DNA of 64,000 nt from an uncultured Bacillota bacterium (GCA_949293555.1 CASFDV010000001.1:174605-238604), one strand, 5' to 3'; numbered from the stretch's first letter, positions 20,737 through 29,875 are shown. Numbers and translations: made by a program. The notes: generated by a model from the letters alone, not told the origin.

Positions 20737-23183
20737 AACTTACCTCCGCGATTCATGATGAGGGAGACGTCGGGCGACTTCCCGAAGGTCTCGGGGACGC
20801 CCTCGTAGGTTCCGCTCGTGAGGAAGCGGAAGGGATGGAAGCCCGCGGCCATGGGCACGCAGCGGGCGATGACGGGGGCGAGTAGGTCCCCGATGTCGCT
20901 CCCGGCGGGGGCGAGGCCCTCCCCGGTGATGGAGCTCCTGGCGAAGTCGATCGAGATCTCTTCCCCGATCCCGTCGTCCTCATGGACGAGGAGCGAGTCG
21001 TTCCTCCCGCCCCCGTAGTAGCCGGCGACAGGGCAGAGGTAGATGTCCTCCTCGCCTTCCTCCCCGCCTTCGGACGGCACATGATAGCTGTAGCCGAGCC
21101 GCTCGGCCTCCGCCAGGAGGAGCGCCTTGATCGGGAAGTAGCTGTCGATGGGGATGCGGGGGACGGTCTCGCCGCTCGCGGTGCCCAGGATCAGCCCGAG
21201 GAAGTCCCCGATCCTTTCCTCGATGAGGCAGCTCGCGTCGATCGTCTCCACGTCCTTCCAGTCGTAGAAGCGGCAGTCCCCCTTGAGGGCGACCTCGCTC
21301 GCGCGGGAGGTCCCGCCCACCTGGTCGGGGACGATCGAGGGGAAGGGGATATCGAACTCCGTGAAGATGGAGAACACGTCCTGGATGAGGGAGGGGAGGC
21401 CGTTATAGAGGAAGGGGCCGTTGAAGAGGGAGTCGAAGGCGATCGGGAAGAGGCCGGACCTCCCGAAGAGGGTGTCCTCCACGACGATCCTGGCGGGCTC
21501 GAGCCCGGGATTCCCGTCGAGCGCCTCCTGGATGAGCATCGCCGGCTCCAAGGTCCCTTCGGGATCATCCCCCTCCTGGAGCCCGAGGGCCTCGTTGAAG
21601 AGGCGGTCGGCCGCCCCGTAGGAGCGGTCCATGAGGCCGGAGATCGCCCCGCTGTAGTAGTCGCCCTTGTGCTGGTAGGTGACCCTCTTCTCCGGATCGG
21701 TCGGGGCGAACTCGTCGGAACCGACCTTCATGAGGAACTCGCGGGAGTTCTCCATCAGGCAGTTCCTCACGAGGAGCCCGTCCGCGTCCATCGCCCTGAG
21801 GCACGTCCTCCCGTAGCGGAGGAAGGAGTTCTGGATGGTGATGTCCTCGCCCTTGAGGTCGACGACGCTGCCGGCGTAGCTGAGGTCATATAGGTTCGCG
21901 AGATTGTCCGTGTTCTGGAGGCGGACGTCGTCGATGAGGATCCCGTCCCCTTCCACGTAGAAGCCGGAGTTGTCCTGGCCGAACGCCTTGATGATGGGCG
22001 TGTCGATGAGGCCGATCGAGACGAGGGTTAGGGGCCCTTGGAAGAGGTCCTCCTCCCCCGGCTCGATGAGGCCGGAATAGTCGTCGTACTTCCCATGGTT
22101 CGGGTAGCAGAGCTCCTGCATCGAGATGGCGAAGCCGTTCCCGAAGAAGTCGTCCCGGACATGGACGGCGGCGATGACCTCGAGCCTCTTCCGGAGGATC
22201 TCGGGGTCGTTCCCTTCCTCCTCCTCCACGTACTGGCGGATATATCGGTCGTTGTAGGTCGTGGGGAAGCGGTAGACGTCCTCGGCGAAGGAAAGCATCT
22301 CCTGCCTGGCGAAGTCATAGCGGCCGAAGAGGCGCGTGTTCTCCGCGAGGAGCTCCTCCACGTAGCGCCCGTTCTCCTGGCGGTAGGTGTTCTTGAGGGA
22401 AAGGAGGTTCCGCTGGAGGCAGACGGGGTCCCCGTCCTCGCTCTTGTTGGTCGCCAACATCAAATCGTCGTAGTCGTAGACGTTGACCGCGTCCTCCTCG
22501 ACAAGGAAGCGGTACTCCTCCTCGACGAAGGGCATTTCCTTGAGGCGGAAGCGGACGTAGCTCTCCCCCGCCCCGTGGATTTCGATGATTCCGTCTTGGA
22601 ACTGCAGGTTTTCGCTAAGGTAGACGAGCTGGGCGCTGTCGCCCATGATGGTGCTGAGGGCCTCGGTCTCGAGCTCGATCCTCGCATAGGTCTTACGCCC
22701 TTCCTCGTCGAAGTCGTACTCCCCGTAGCGGCGTAGCTCCCCGACCATCTGCCCCGAGGAAGGGGCGGAGGCGTCGTTGATGAGGATCGCCCCGTCCTCG
22801 TAGATGAGGGCGCGGAGCGAGCGCGAGACGGTGTTCTTCTCGTTCCGGCAGGTGAGGCGGACGTTCCCCTCCTCAAGGGCCTGGAGGTAGAAGGAATCCC
22901 CGGCATGGGAGATCGCCGCGCATTCCGTCTCCTCCCCTTCAAGAGAAGAGACCTCCCAGACGAGGTCGTTCCCCTCGCCTAGCTCCACGGCGGGGTCGTA
23001 GATGGGCTCCGCCTCGAGGAGGTAGCCTTCCTCCCTCACCTGGAAGCCTTCGTTCTCGCGGTAGTCCCAGCGGATGCCGGAAATGTCCACGGGAACGGTG
23101 TTCTCGAGGATGATGATCGCCCCGAAGGCGAGGATGGCCACCGCGAAGGGGGCGACGAGGAGCACGCCGAGCGTCTTCTTCAT
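20733..23183 (-). CDS. Large membrane-anchored extracellular protein with beta-helix-like segments, unknown function
   Basis: 816 residues with one N-terminal membrane helix (TLGVLLVAPFAVAILAFGAIIIL) and the rest probably outside the cell. Early strands look like an immunoglobulin-type domain. Residues ~395-490 carry short strands in a stacked pattern (GILIDDVRLQNTDNLANL, VVDLKGEDITIQNSFLRYG, GLLVRNCLMENS), as in right-handed parallel beta-helices of carbohydrate-active or tail-spike proteins. No catalytic signature is seen. ATGA overlaps couple it to the ABC permease before it and the lipoprotein after it. I do not recognise the family; a surface scaffold or secretion partner for the operon is an inference. 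Confidence 0.65.
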   Translation of the reverse strand: MKKTLGVLLVAPFAVAILAFGAIIILENTVPVDISGIRWDYRENEGFQVREEGYLLEAEPIYDPAVELGEGNDLVWEVSSLEGEETECAAISHAGDSFYLQALEEGNVRLTCRNEKNTVSRSLRALIYEDGAILINDASAPSSGQMVGELRRYGEYDFDEEGRKTYARIELETEALSTIMGDSAQLVYLSENLQFQDGIIEIHGAGESYVRFRLKEMPFVEEEYRFLVEEDAVNVYDYDDLMLATNKSEDGDPVCLQRNLLSLKNTYRQENGRYVEELLAENTRLFGRYDFARQEMLSFAEDVYRFPTTYNDRYIRQYVEEEEGNDPEILRKRLEVIAAVHVRDDFFGNGFAISMQELCYPNHGKYDDYSGLIEPGEEDLFQGPLTLVSIGLIDTPIIKAFGQDNSGFYVEGDGILIDDVRLQNTDNLANLYDLSYAGSVVDLKGEDITIQNSFLRYGRTCLRAMDADGLLVRNCLMENSREFLMKVGSDEFAPTDPEKRVTYQHKGDYYSGAISGLMDRSYGAADRLFNEALGLQEGDDPEGTLEPAMLIQEALDGNPGLEPARIVVEDTLFGRSGLFPIAFDSLFNGPFLYNGLPSLIQDVFSIFTEFDIPFPSIVPDQVGGTSRASEVALKGDCRFYDWKDVETIDASCLIEERIGDFLGLILGTASGETVPRIPIDSYFPIKALLLAEAERLGYSYHVPSEGGEEGEEDIYLCPVAGYYGGGRNDSLLVHEDDGIGEEISIDFARSSITGEGLAPAGSDIGDLLAPVIARCVPMAAGFHPFRFLTSGTYEGVPETFGKSPDVSLIMNRGGKL

Positions 23184-24781
23184 ACGTAGTCCACCCTCAT
23201 GCGCAGGAACAAGGAGGGGAGCCTCCAGCGAAGGAGCAGGAGGAGCGCCCCCATGAGGAAGAGGGGGATGAGGAACTCGACGAGGTAGAGGAGGGGGACC
23301 GCCACCCCGAGGAACGTCATGAGGAAGTGCAGGAGTGCGAGGAGGACGGGGAGGAGGATGCTATAGAGGGCGAGGAGCGAGACCCCTCCCCTGCCTCCTT
23401 CCCCGAGGCGCCGGAAGTCGTCGAGGGCGCCCAGCAGGTTCAGCGAGACGATGAAGAGCGAGCCCGTCCCGAGGATCGAGAAGAAAACGTGCACGGGAAG
23501 GAGGGAGAAGCCGAGGAGGACGAGGGAAGTCACGAGGAGCGAGACCAGGGACACCGAGGTGGAGACCAGGAGCTTCGCGAGGAGCTGCTCTCCCGGCGGC
23601 ACGGGGATTTCCTTCATGAGAATGCGCCCGCTTCCTTCGCGGGAGACCCCGTCCGCGCTCGCCCCGGAGATCAAGGACGCGAAAAGGAGCACGAGGAAGA
23701 TGAGCACGCCGTTGATGAGCTCCGGGAAATAGGCGAGGAACATCCCCATCCCGTCCTGGAGGATCCCCGAAAGGCTCTCGATGACGACGAAAGCGAGGAA
23801 GGGCTGCATGATGAGAAGCGAGGTATAGCTGAAGAGATAGGAGCTGTCGCGGAAGAGAAGGACCCATTCCTTCTTCAGGAGCGAGAGCATCCTGCTCCTG
23901 GGAAGGCGGGCCGGGCGCGCTCCCCGCGCCCCTTTCTCCTTCCGTCCCTTCTCGAGCCTCCCCATCAGGAAGGAGAGGATGTAGAAGCCGAGGACGAGAA
24001 GCAGGAGGGAGGCCCCGAGGAAGAGGCTCACCTGGCCGGCGGCGTTCCCGTCCCCCGTAAGAAGGGCGAGGTAGCTCCCCGCGGGGAAAAGGTAGGGGGA
24101 AGCCCCGTTGAGGGACTGGAGGAAAGGCTCGCTGAAGTAGCTGTCGAGCTCCGATCCCGCGAGAAGGTCGAGGAAGAGGTTCAGCACTTCGCGATAGACG
24201 AAGCAGAGGCCGACCACGAGGACCGAGGCAAGGGCGAACTGGAGGACCTTGTGTCTCCTCATCACCTCCATCAGAAGACCATATGGGCCAAGGAGCATCG
24301 TCAGGAGGCCGAGGCTCGAGAAAGAGGCCAGGGCCGGGTAAAGGGCCGAGAAGACGTAGTAGATGGCCGTCTGGCCCCTGGCGATCCCGTAGGCGACGAG
24401 GGCCGGGAAGCTGAGAAGGAAGAGCGAGACCACCAATTTCGTGTAAAAGAAGGCGGCTTTCGCAAGGATTCTCTCATCCCTTGAGATAGGAAGGGGCGAA
24501 AGGATGAGCCGGTCCTCGGGCCGCTCGAGCGCCCGGTAGGAGGCGGGGAGCGAGGCCAAGGAGGAGGCGAGGGTCGCAAGGAACAGGTAGAGGACCAGGA
24601 AGTCGTAGGTCCCGTAGTCGCTGAAGGAACGGAGCTTCGCGTCAAGGCCCCAGAAGAGGTAGCCGACGAGCAGCATGAAAAGCCCGGCGGCCAGGAGCTT
24701 CAGGGCCAGGGAAAACGCCAGGCGCCAGCCGCGCTGGGTCCAGCCGGAACGGATCTCCTCGAGGAGGAGGGAGAGGGTCAT
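23180..24781 (-). CDS. ABC-2-type transporter permease, about 12 membrane segments
   Basis: 533-residue membrane protein with two halves, each of roughly six helices, joined by a basic cytosolic linker (LEKGRKEKGARGARPARLPRSR). The first half starts near WRLAFSLALKLLAAGLFMLL; the second follows KKEWVLLFRDSSYLFSY, a cytosolic coupling-type helix. No extracellular MacB-type domain exists. The size fits full-length ABC-2 or ABC exporter permeases that pair with one ATPase type. It overlaps both neighbours by four bases, and the ATPase gene is directly upstream. The substrate is unknown; export, or mechanical coupling as in FtsEX-like systems, are both possible. Confidence 0.8.
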   Translation of the reverse strand: MTLSLLLEEIRSGWTQRGWRLAFSLALKLLAAGLFMLLVGYLFWGLDAKLRSFSDYGTYDFLVLYLFLATLASSLASLPASYRALERPEDRLILSPLPISRDERILAKAAFFYTKLVVSLFLLSFPALVAYGIARGQTAIYYVFSALYPALASFSSLGLLTMLLGPYGLLMEVMRRHKVLQFALASVLVVGLCFVYREVLNLFLDLLAGSELDSYFSEPFLQSLNGASPYLFPAGSYLALLTGDGNAAGQVSLFLGASLLLLVLGFYILSFLMGRLEKGRKEKGARGARPARLPRSRMLSLLKKEWVLLFRDSSYLFSYTSLLIMQPFLAFVVIESLSGILQDGMGMFLAYFPELINGVLIFLVLLFASLISGASADGVSREGSGRILMKEIPVPPGEQLLAKLLVSTSVSLVSLLVTSLVLLGFSLLPVHVFFSILGTGSLFIVSLNLLGALDDFRRLGEGGRGGVSLLALYSILLPVLLALLHFLMTFLGVAVPLLYLVEFLIPLFLMGALLLLLRWRLPSLFLRMRVDYV

Positions 24782-25596
24782 AGGTCCCCCCTTCCCTGGA
24801 TATGGAGGAAGATCCGGCGGAGCTCCTTCCTCTTGAAGGGCTCGAGGGCGAAGTCGATGAGGGAGGCGATCCTCCCCTCCTTCAGGATGGCGACCCTGTC
24901 GCAGGCCTCAGCGACGAGCTCGATGTTATGGGAAGTGAGGAAGATCGTCTTCCCGGACTTCACGTACTGCCGCATCATCGCCATGAGGGTCTCGTAGGCC
25001 ATGATGTCGAGGCCGACCGTCGGCTCGTCCATGACCCAGAGGAGCGGGTTATGGATGAGGGAGCTCATGAGGCGGAGCTTCTGCTTCATGCCGTGGGAAT
25101 AGCCGCCCACGGGGCGGGCGAGCTCTTCCTCGGTGAGGTCGAACTTGGTCTTGAGGAAGGCGAAGTTCCTCTCGAACCCTTCCACGTCCATGTCGTAGCT
25201 GGAGGCGATGAACTCGATGAACTCGTTCCCGGTCATCAGGTCGTAGACGAGGGGCTCGCTCGGGACGTAGCCGAGCTGGCCCTTGATCTCGAGGGGGTAT
25301 TCCTTCTCGTCGAGCCCGAACACCTTGATGGAGCCGGCATCGTATTCCTTTAGCCCGACGAGGCAGTCAATGAAGGTGGACTTGCCGGCGCCGTTCTTCC
25401 CGAGGAAGCCGAAGCACTCCCCCCTCCTGACGGAGAAGGAAAGCCCCTTCAGCACCTCGTGGTCCCCGTAGGACTTATGGACGTCCTCGACGAGGACGGC
25501 TTCCTTCGGGAGCTCGTTCTTCAGCACAAGCTCGTCGAAATCGATGCGGGGAGCCGCGATTTTCTTGGTTTTCTTGAATCTATCCAGGAATCCCAT
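24778..25596 (-). CDS. ABC transporter ATP-binding protein
   Basis: 272-residue ATPase. Walker A GKNGAGKS, Q-loop region LGYVPSEPLVYDLMTGNEF, signature GYSHGMKQKLRL, Walker B LLWVMDEPT and H-loop TSHN are all present, so it should be active. The group resembles ATPases of ABC-2 exporters (NatA/CcmA type). About 40 extra residues precede the first strand (KKTKKIAAPRIDFDELVLKNEL). Four-base overlap with the permease gene. Confidence 0.93.
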   Translation of the reverse strand: MGFLDRFKKTKKIAAPRIDFDELVLKNELPKEAVLVEDVHKSYGDHEVLKGLSFSVRRGECFGFLGKNGAGKSTFIDCLVGLKEYDAGSIKVFGLDEKEYPLEIKGQLGYVPSEPLVYDLMTGNEFIEFIASSYDMDVEGFERNFAFLKTKFDLTEEELARPVGGYSHGMKQKLRLMSSLIHNPLLWVMDEPTVGLDIMAYETLMAMMRQYVKSGKTIFLTSHNIELVAEACDRVAILKEGRIASLIDFALEPFKRKELRRIFLHIQGRGDL

Positions 25597-25599
25597 GCT

Positions 25600-26877
25600 C
25601 TATCTCCCCCAGAAGGAAAGGATGAGGATGTCCCCGCCCGTGCCGATCGAGGCGGGAATCCGCGCGAAGCGGGAGGCGCAGTGCGGGCACTCCCTCTCCT
25701 CCCCGGGCCTCGTCCCGGGAATCCGCCCCCCGCAGACGGGGCAGTTCCTGAGCGAGCCCTTGTAAGGGATGAAGGTGGCGAGGCTTGCCAGGAAGCTCCT
25801 GCACTGCCCTTCCATCTCTTCCTCGGGAAGGAGGAGGAAGGCGTTCCCTTCCCCAAGGGACCCGCTCGTCATCAGGCGGTAGGAATCGTCCCTATCCGTC
25901 CCATCGAGGAGGATCTTCCTCGTGGCCTCGTGCCCCTTGTAGGAGCAGAAGAAGCGAAGCTCCTCCCCGGAAAGCGACACTTCGACCTTCACTCCCCTCC
26001 TGGTGAAGGAGAAGGGCACGAGGCCAAGCTTCCCGTCCTTGAGGTAGAGCGAGACGTCGGCCTTCATCCTCATCTTCCCCTTGAGGACCCTTTCCATGGC
26101 GAGGATGAAGCGGACGTCCCTTTCCACGGGACTCATCTTCGAGGCGTCCCTCCGGTTCAGGAGGTAGCGGTAAACCTTCTTGTAGAGCGGATGATGCAGA
26201 AGGACGTTCGTCGGAAGGAGCGTCTCCGGCTGCCGTTCGCCCCGGAGGGAACGGTAGAAGCGGCTCCCGCGGATCCCGTCGATCCGGCGGAGGAGCTTCC
26301 TGGAGGCTTCCTCCTTCTTCGCGGATTCCCCGCGTTCCTTGAGGGCGCGCCCCACCCTTGCGGAGTGCTCGTCCATGTCGATGAGGAAGGATTTCTCGCC
26401 GAAGACGGCCTTTTCGCGGAGATAAAGGGACTCGATGGACTCAGGTCCCCTCGTGCTTTCCTGCACGGAGGAGAGGACCTCGGAGCGAAGTAGGCGGATC
26501 GCCCGGATGGTCAGGAGGTTCTCGTAGAGCCTCATGTCATCCTCGTAGCGGATCGCGTGGACGTACTCCGGGAGCATGCCCGCGCCAGGCTTCCTCCTCC
26601 AGAGGGAAGGATCCCTCATGGTCCTGAGGAAGCTCTCGGGCGGGAGGGCGCCGGATAGCTCGCTTCTCACGAGCGCGTCCTCCTCCTTGGCGCGGTAGAG
26701 GGGCTTCCTCGCAATGCCCTCGAGGGCGTCCAGGAGCAACGACCATTCCCTCTCCTCCCGGGACGAGGAAAGGCGCTCCTCCTTCCTGACGCCCAGGAGG
26801 CGGTTCCGGAGGACCCTCGCCCCGAGCGTTTCCCCCTCCAGGAGAGGGGAGGACGTCTTCTTCGAAGGAAGCGCCAT
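25600..26877 (-). CDS. DUF2357-like protein with C-terminal zinc ribbon, no nuclease seen
   Basis: 425 residues, soluble. The region around YVHAIRYEDDMRLYENLLTIRAIRLL and PTNVLLHHPLYKKVYRYLL resembles the DUF2357 family, whose members usually precede or carry a PD-(D/E)XK nuclease and pair with McrB-like AAA+ proteins. Here no nuclease motif follows; the protein ends in a zinc ribbon (CPVCGGRIPG ... CPHC), which could bind nucleic acid or protein. It begins seven bases after the McrB-like ATPase gene, and that pairing supports the family call. The assignment is by eye and tentative. Inference: a partner or adaptor of the membrane AAA+ ATPase. Confidence 0.6.
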   Translation of the reverse strand: MALPSKKTSSPLLEGETLGARVLRNRLLGVRKEERLSSSREEREWSLLLDALEGIARKPLYRAKEEDALVRSELSGALPPESFLRTMRDPSLWRRKPGAGMLPEYVHAIRYEDDMRLYENLLTIRAIRLLRSEVLSSVQESTRGPESIESLYLREKAVFGEKSFLIDMDEHSARVGRALKERGESAKKEEASRKLLRRIDGIRGSRFYRSLRGERQPETLLPTNVLLHHPLYKKVYRYLLNRRDASKMSPVERDVRFILAMERVLKGKMRMKADVSLYLKDGKLGLVPFSFTRRGVKVEVSLSGEELRFFCSYKGHEATRKILLDGTDRDDSYRLMTSGSLGEGNAFLLLPEEEMEGQCRSFLASLATFIPYKGSLRNCPVCGGRIPGTRPGEERECPHCASRFARIPASIGTGGDILILSFWGR

Positions 26878-26883
26878 CTTCCC

Positions 26884-28686
26884 TTAGTTGAATCTCCTCA
26901 GGTAGTGGGCGATGAGGGCGCGGGACTCCGGGAAGCTGTTCTTCCCGTACTCGGAGGCGATGAGCTTCTCAAGCCCGCGGAGGCCTTCCCCGACGTACTC
27001 CTCGAAGCGGCCCTCGAGCTTGGCGAGCACCTTGCGGGCGAACATGAAGTCGATCGCCTCCTCCTTCGTTCCGCCGGCGGATACGTAGGTGGGGACGAAG
27101 AGCTCGATCTGGTTCATGATGCGGTTCCCGAAGGCGAGCTCGAACTTCTCGTAGCAGTAGGAGGCGAGGCGCTGGATCCTCTTCCTGTCCTGGCTGTCGA
27201 GGAGGTCCTCCTCCTTCTTCCAGGCGTTCTCGAAGAGGGACAGGAGCCCCTGGTAGGAAAGGGAGACCGGCGAGGATTCGCCCGCTTCCTCGAAGGGGAC
27301 GTTCTGGTCGCTGAAGGAGATGACGATCGCGCGGTCGTACACCTTGTCGGTGATCGTGTAGGTGCTGTCGTCCTTGTTCGCGGTCCCGATGAACCAGGTG
27401 GTCGCGGGGATATGGAGCCTTCCCTCGTCCAGGTGCATCGGCGGCTCGAAGCCATAGGGAAGCTGCATGATGTCGAGCGTCCAGTCCTCCATCGGGTACT
27501 CCATGATGGAGAGGAAGTCGGCGAAGTAGTACTCGACGCGGGCGATGTTCATCTCGTCGAGGACCATGATGTTGACCGCCCTCTCGCGGAAGCTAGCCCG
27601 GTAGAGGCGCTTCAGGAAGGGGGTCTCGCTGTAGGAGCGGCTGAAGTCGTTATAGAAGCCGAGGAGCGAGGTCCTGTCCCGCCAGGTGGCCTGGACGGGG
27701 GCGAAGAAGCTCTTCTCCCCGATGAAGGAGCTGAAGTAGCGTGCGAGCGAGCTCTTGCCGGTGCCGGAAAGGCCCTCGAGGATGATGAGGCGGGAGGCGC
27801 TGAGCCCGGCGAGGAAGGCGCGGATGGAGTGGATGTCGTAGTAGAGCTTCTCTTCCTTGGCGAGGTAGCGGCGGAACCTCTCCGCGAGCTCGCGGAGGGA
27901 AATCTTCCCGTCGTCCTGGTACTCCTTCCCTTCCTCGTTGAGCTCCTGCACCTCGATCTGGCTGAGGCCCGGGAACACCTGGGTCTTGGTGCCGAGGGCG
28001 GGCTGGCTGACTCCGGAAGAACCTTCCGCGGAGGGGGCGCCGGCAACGCCCTGGGCGTTCGCCCCGAAGGTCGCGGCAAGGGATCCCTGGAGGCGGGCCT
28101 TTTCCTCCTGGACGAGGTTCTCGTGCTCCTCCTCCGTGAGGGAGGGAGTTTCTTCAGGAACGTCCTCCCCGAAAGGAATCCGGTAGCGGCGGACGCTGGT
28201 CACGAGGGTGACGAGGAAAAGGACGGCGAGGAAAAGGACGAGATAGGCGAGGAGGGCGATGAAGAAGCTCTCGGCGACGTAAAGGAAGGAGTTCCCCACG
28301 AGCGTCCAGTCCTCGACCGGCGCGTGGGCGCTGATGCCGATCCCGGCGGCAAGGCCGTAGCAAACGAAGAAAGTGATCGCGTAGTAGGCCCAGTTCCGGA
28401 CCGAGAGGGCGCGCCTCCCCTTCCCCTGCGCGAAGCGGATCTCGACGATCACGAGCCCCGCGAAGATGAGGGAATAGACCGCGAACATGGTCAGGAGGAT
28501 CGCGCTCGGGAGGGAGGCGTCCACCAGGGGGAAGGCGAAGGCCTCCGCCAAGGACTGAATCGGGTTCCCCTGGACCACGAGGCTGCTCCCCGCGTCGAGG
28601 AAGAGTCCCGTCATGAGGACGGCCAGAAGGTAGAAGAACACCGCCGAGATGGCGATGCCGTCGATTCTCTTGAACTTTGCTTTCAT
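26884..28686 (-). CDS. Membrane-anchored McrB-like AAA+ ATPase
   Basis: 600 residues, starting at MKAKFKRIDG after AGGAGG. Four membrane helices lie at about 11-31, 60-82, 97-119 and 137-164. A low-complexity linker (~175-260) leads to an AAA+ domain: Walker A GLSGTGKS (305-312), Walker B MVLDEMN (374-380) with the DEMN-x2-RVEYYFADFLS form typical of McrB, sensor 1 GTANKD (434-439), and DKVYDRA with a likely arginine finger. In McrBC restriction the McrB motor is soluble and uses GTP to drive the McrC nuclease. A membrane-bound form beside a DUF2357-like protein and a signal peptidase suggests a motor acting at the membrane (inference). Confidence 0.85.
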   Translation of the reverse strand: MKAKFKRIDGIAISAVFFYLLAVLMTGLFLDAGSSLVVQGNPIQSLAEAFAFPLVDASLPSAILLTMFAVYSLIFAGLVIVEIRFAQGKGRRALSVRNWAYYAITFFVCYGLAAGIGISAHAPVEDWTLVGNSFLYVAESFFIALLAYLVLFLAVLFLVTLVTSVRRYRIPFGEDVPEETPSLTEEEHENLVQEEKARLQGSLAATFGANAQGVAGAPSAEGSSGVSQPALGTKTQVFPGLSQIEVQELNEEGKEYQDDGKISLRELAERFRRYLAKEEKLYYDIHSIRAFLAGLSASRLIILEGLSGTGKSSLARYFSSFIGEKSFFAPVQATWRDRTSLLGFYNDFSRSYSETPFLKRLYRASFRERAVNIMVLDEMNIARVEYYFADFLSIMEYPMEDWTLDIMQLPYGFEPPMHLDEGRLHIPATTWFIGTANKDDSTYTITDKVYDRAIVISFSDQNVPFEEAGESSPVSLSYQGLLSLFENAWKKEEDLLDSQDRKRIQRLASYCYEKFELAFGNRIMNQIELFVPTYVSAGGTKEEAIDFMFARKVLAKLEGRFEEYVGEGLRGLEKLIASEYGKNSFPESRALIAHYLRRFN

Positions 28687-28696
28687 GGTGAGCCTC

Positions 28697-29752
28697 CTAT
28701 TCGCTCCCTTCGTCCTTATGTTCATCCCCGGAAGACTCCTTCTTCCAAGGTACCAGGGCCCTTAGCCGTTCGAGGAAGGAGGGCTTCCCCTCTTCCTCTT
28801 CCCCTTCTTCCTCGAGGAAGCTCGCCTTCTCCTCCTCGGAGGCAGGGTGGCTTCCTTCGAGCCTCCCTTCGCGGAAGAGGTACACCTCCCCCTTGTAGAG
28901 GATGGCCTCCCTTTCCTCGAGGTAGGCCGGCTCCCCGTCCTCCGGAGAGAAGGGGATGACGGAGAGAAGGTACTCCGTCCGTTCGTCGACGGCCTTCCCG
29001 AGCCTGTTCCGGAAGTAGCCGTACATGAGGTAGCAGTAGATGAGCGAGAGGATCGTCGCGATCCCGGCGCCCGACTGCAGGAAGATCACGAACACCCCGA
29101 CCAGAGGAATCCGGAACCCCGAGTAGCGTCCGAGGATCCCGTCGAAGGCGAGGTAGTCGCCGTAGAGGGCGTTCGAGTCGTCCTCCTCGTTCGCGTCCCC
29201 CTTGGTGAGGAAGAAGGTCCCCTCCTCGAAGCGCTCGATCTCGACGACGCGGTGGACGATGGTCCGCCCGTCCTCCGCGCGGAAGGCGACGATGTCGTAG
29301 AGGGCGATGTCCTCCGGGGAGGAGACCCTCTCCACCCCGATTAGGTCGTAGGTGCCGAGCTGGTCCTCGATATTGTTCTCGAAGAGGTAGCGGTTCGCCG
29401 GGTTCTTCTCGCTCATCGACCCGGAGGAGATGACGAGCGTCCCGTAGTCACCGAGGACGAGAGGCGAGCCCGTGATCCTCGAGGCGAGGGAGAAGCCGAA
29501 GAAGAGGAGCGCGGCCGCCCCGAGAATCCCCCATAGGGAACCCTTGAGGATGCGGATCGCCTTCCTTCTCGGGGAACGCTTCTCCTCCTCGCGGAGGGCG
29601 CATTCCTGGAGAAGCACGAGGTCCTCCTTCCCTTCCACCACGCCTTCCTGGGCGTTCTGGAAGTAGTTCCGGAAGAGGATCGTGAACACCCCGCTGAAGG
29701 CGACGAGGCAGACGATCGTCACGATGAGCGAGAGCGTCTCGAGCCCCGTCAT
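28697..29752 (-). CDS. SipW/Sec11-type signal peptidase I with long N- and C-terminal additions
   Basis: 351-residue membrane peptidase. An N-terminal helix (LIVTIVCLVAFSGVFTILF) and a cytosolic stretch precede the usual helix at 70-90. Catalytic Ser112 is in VISSGSMS; His167 in TIVHRVVE replaces the Lys of ordinary type I peptidases, which defines the Ser/His group of archaea, ER Sec11 and Bacillus SipW. The KGDANEEDDS block (184-193) is the third conserved box. Another helix at 215-246 is followed by a ~100-residue acidic cytosolic tail (EEEEKASFLEEEGEEEEG-like). SipW proteins are about 190 residues, so this one is almost twice as long. It directly follows two camelysin/TasA-like genes, its probable substrates. 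The start at 29752 is 9 bases after AGGGGG; an ATG at 29761 is the alternative. Confidence 0.88.
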   Translation of the reverse strand: MTGLETLSLIVTIVCLVAFSGVFTILFRNYFQNAQEGVVEGKEDLVLLQECALREEEKRSPRRKAIRILKGSLWGILGAAALLFFGFSLASRITGSPLVLGDYGTLVISSGSMSEKNPANRYLFENNIEDQLGTYDLIGVERVSSPEDIALYDIVAFRAEDGRTIVHRVVEIERFEEGTFFLTKGDANEEDDSNALYGDYLAFDGILGRYSGFRIPLVGVFVIFLQSGAGIATILSLIYCYLMYGYFRNRLGKAVDERTEYLLSVIPFSPEDGEPAYLEEREAILYKGEVYLFREGRLEGSHPASEEEKASFLEEEGEEEEGKPSFLERLRALVPWKKESSGDEHKDEGSE

Positions 29753-29785
29753 CGGCAGCATCCCCCTTTGGATGGAAGGACAAGA

Positions 29786-29849
29786 GGGAAGCGCCCAGGA
29801 CGCCTTCGCCCAGAAGAAACCAAGGCTAGAGGCATCGGCGACGCTTCCC
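29786..29849 (-). promoter_or_regulatory. Structured spacer between the fibre-like genes and the signal peptidase gene
   Basis: GGGAAGCG (29786-29793) and CGCTTCCC (29842-29849) are perfectly complementary, with inner CGCC/GGCG segments that can extend the stem. It lies in the only long gap (123 bases) inside the 12-kb operon. No T-run follows, so I read it as a processing or stabilising element that lets the two substrate genes be expressed above the downstream machinery. Confidence 0.5.
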
Positions 29850-29875
29850 AAGGTGACATGAGAGGTATGGCCCGC

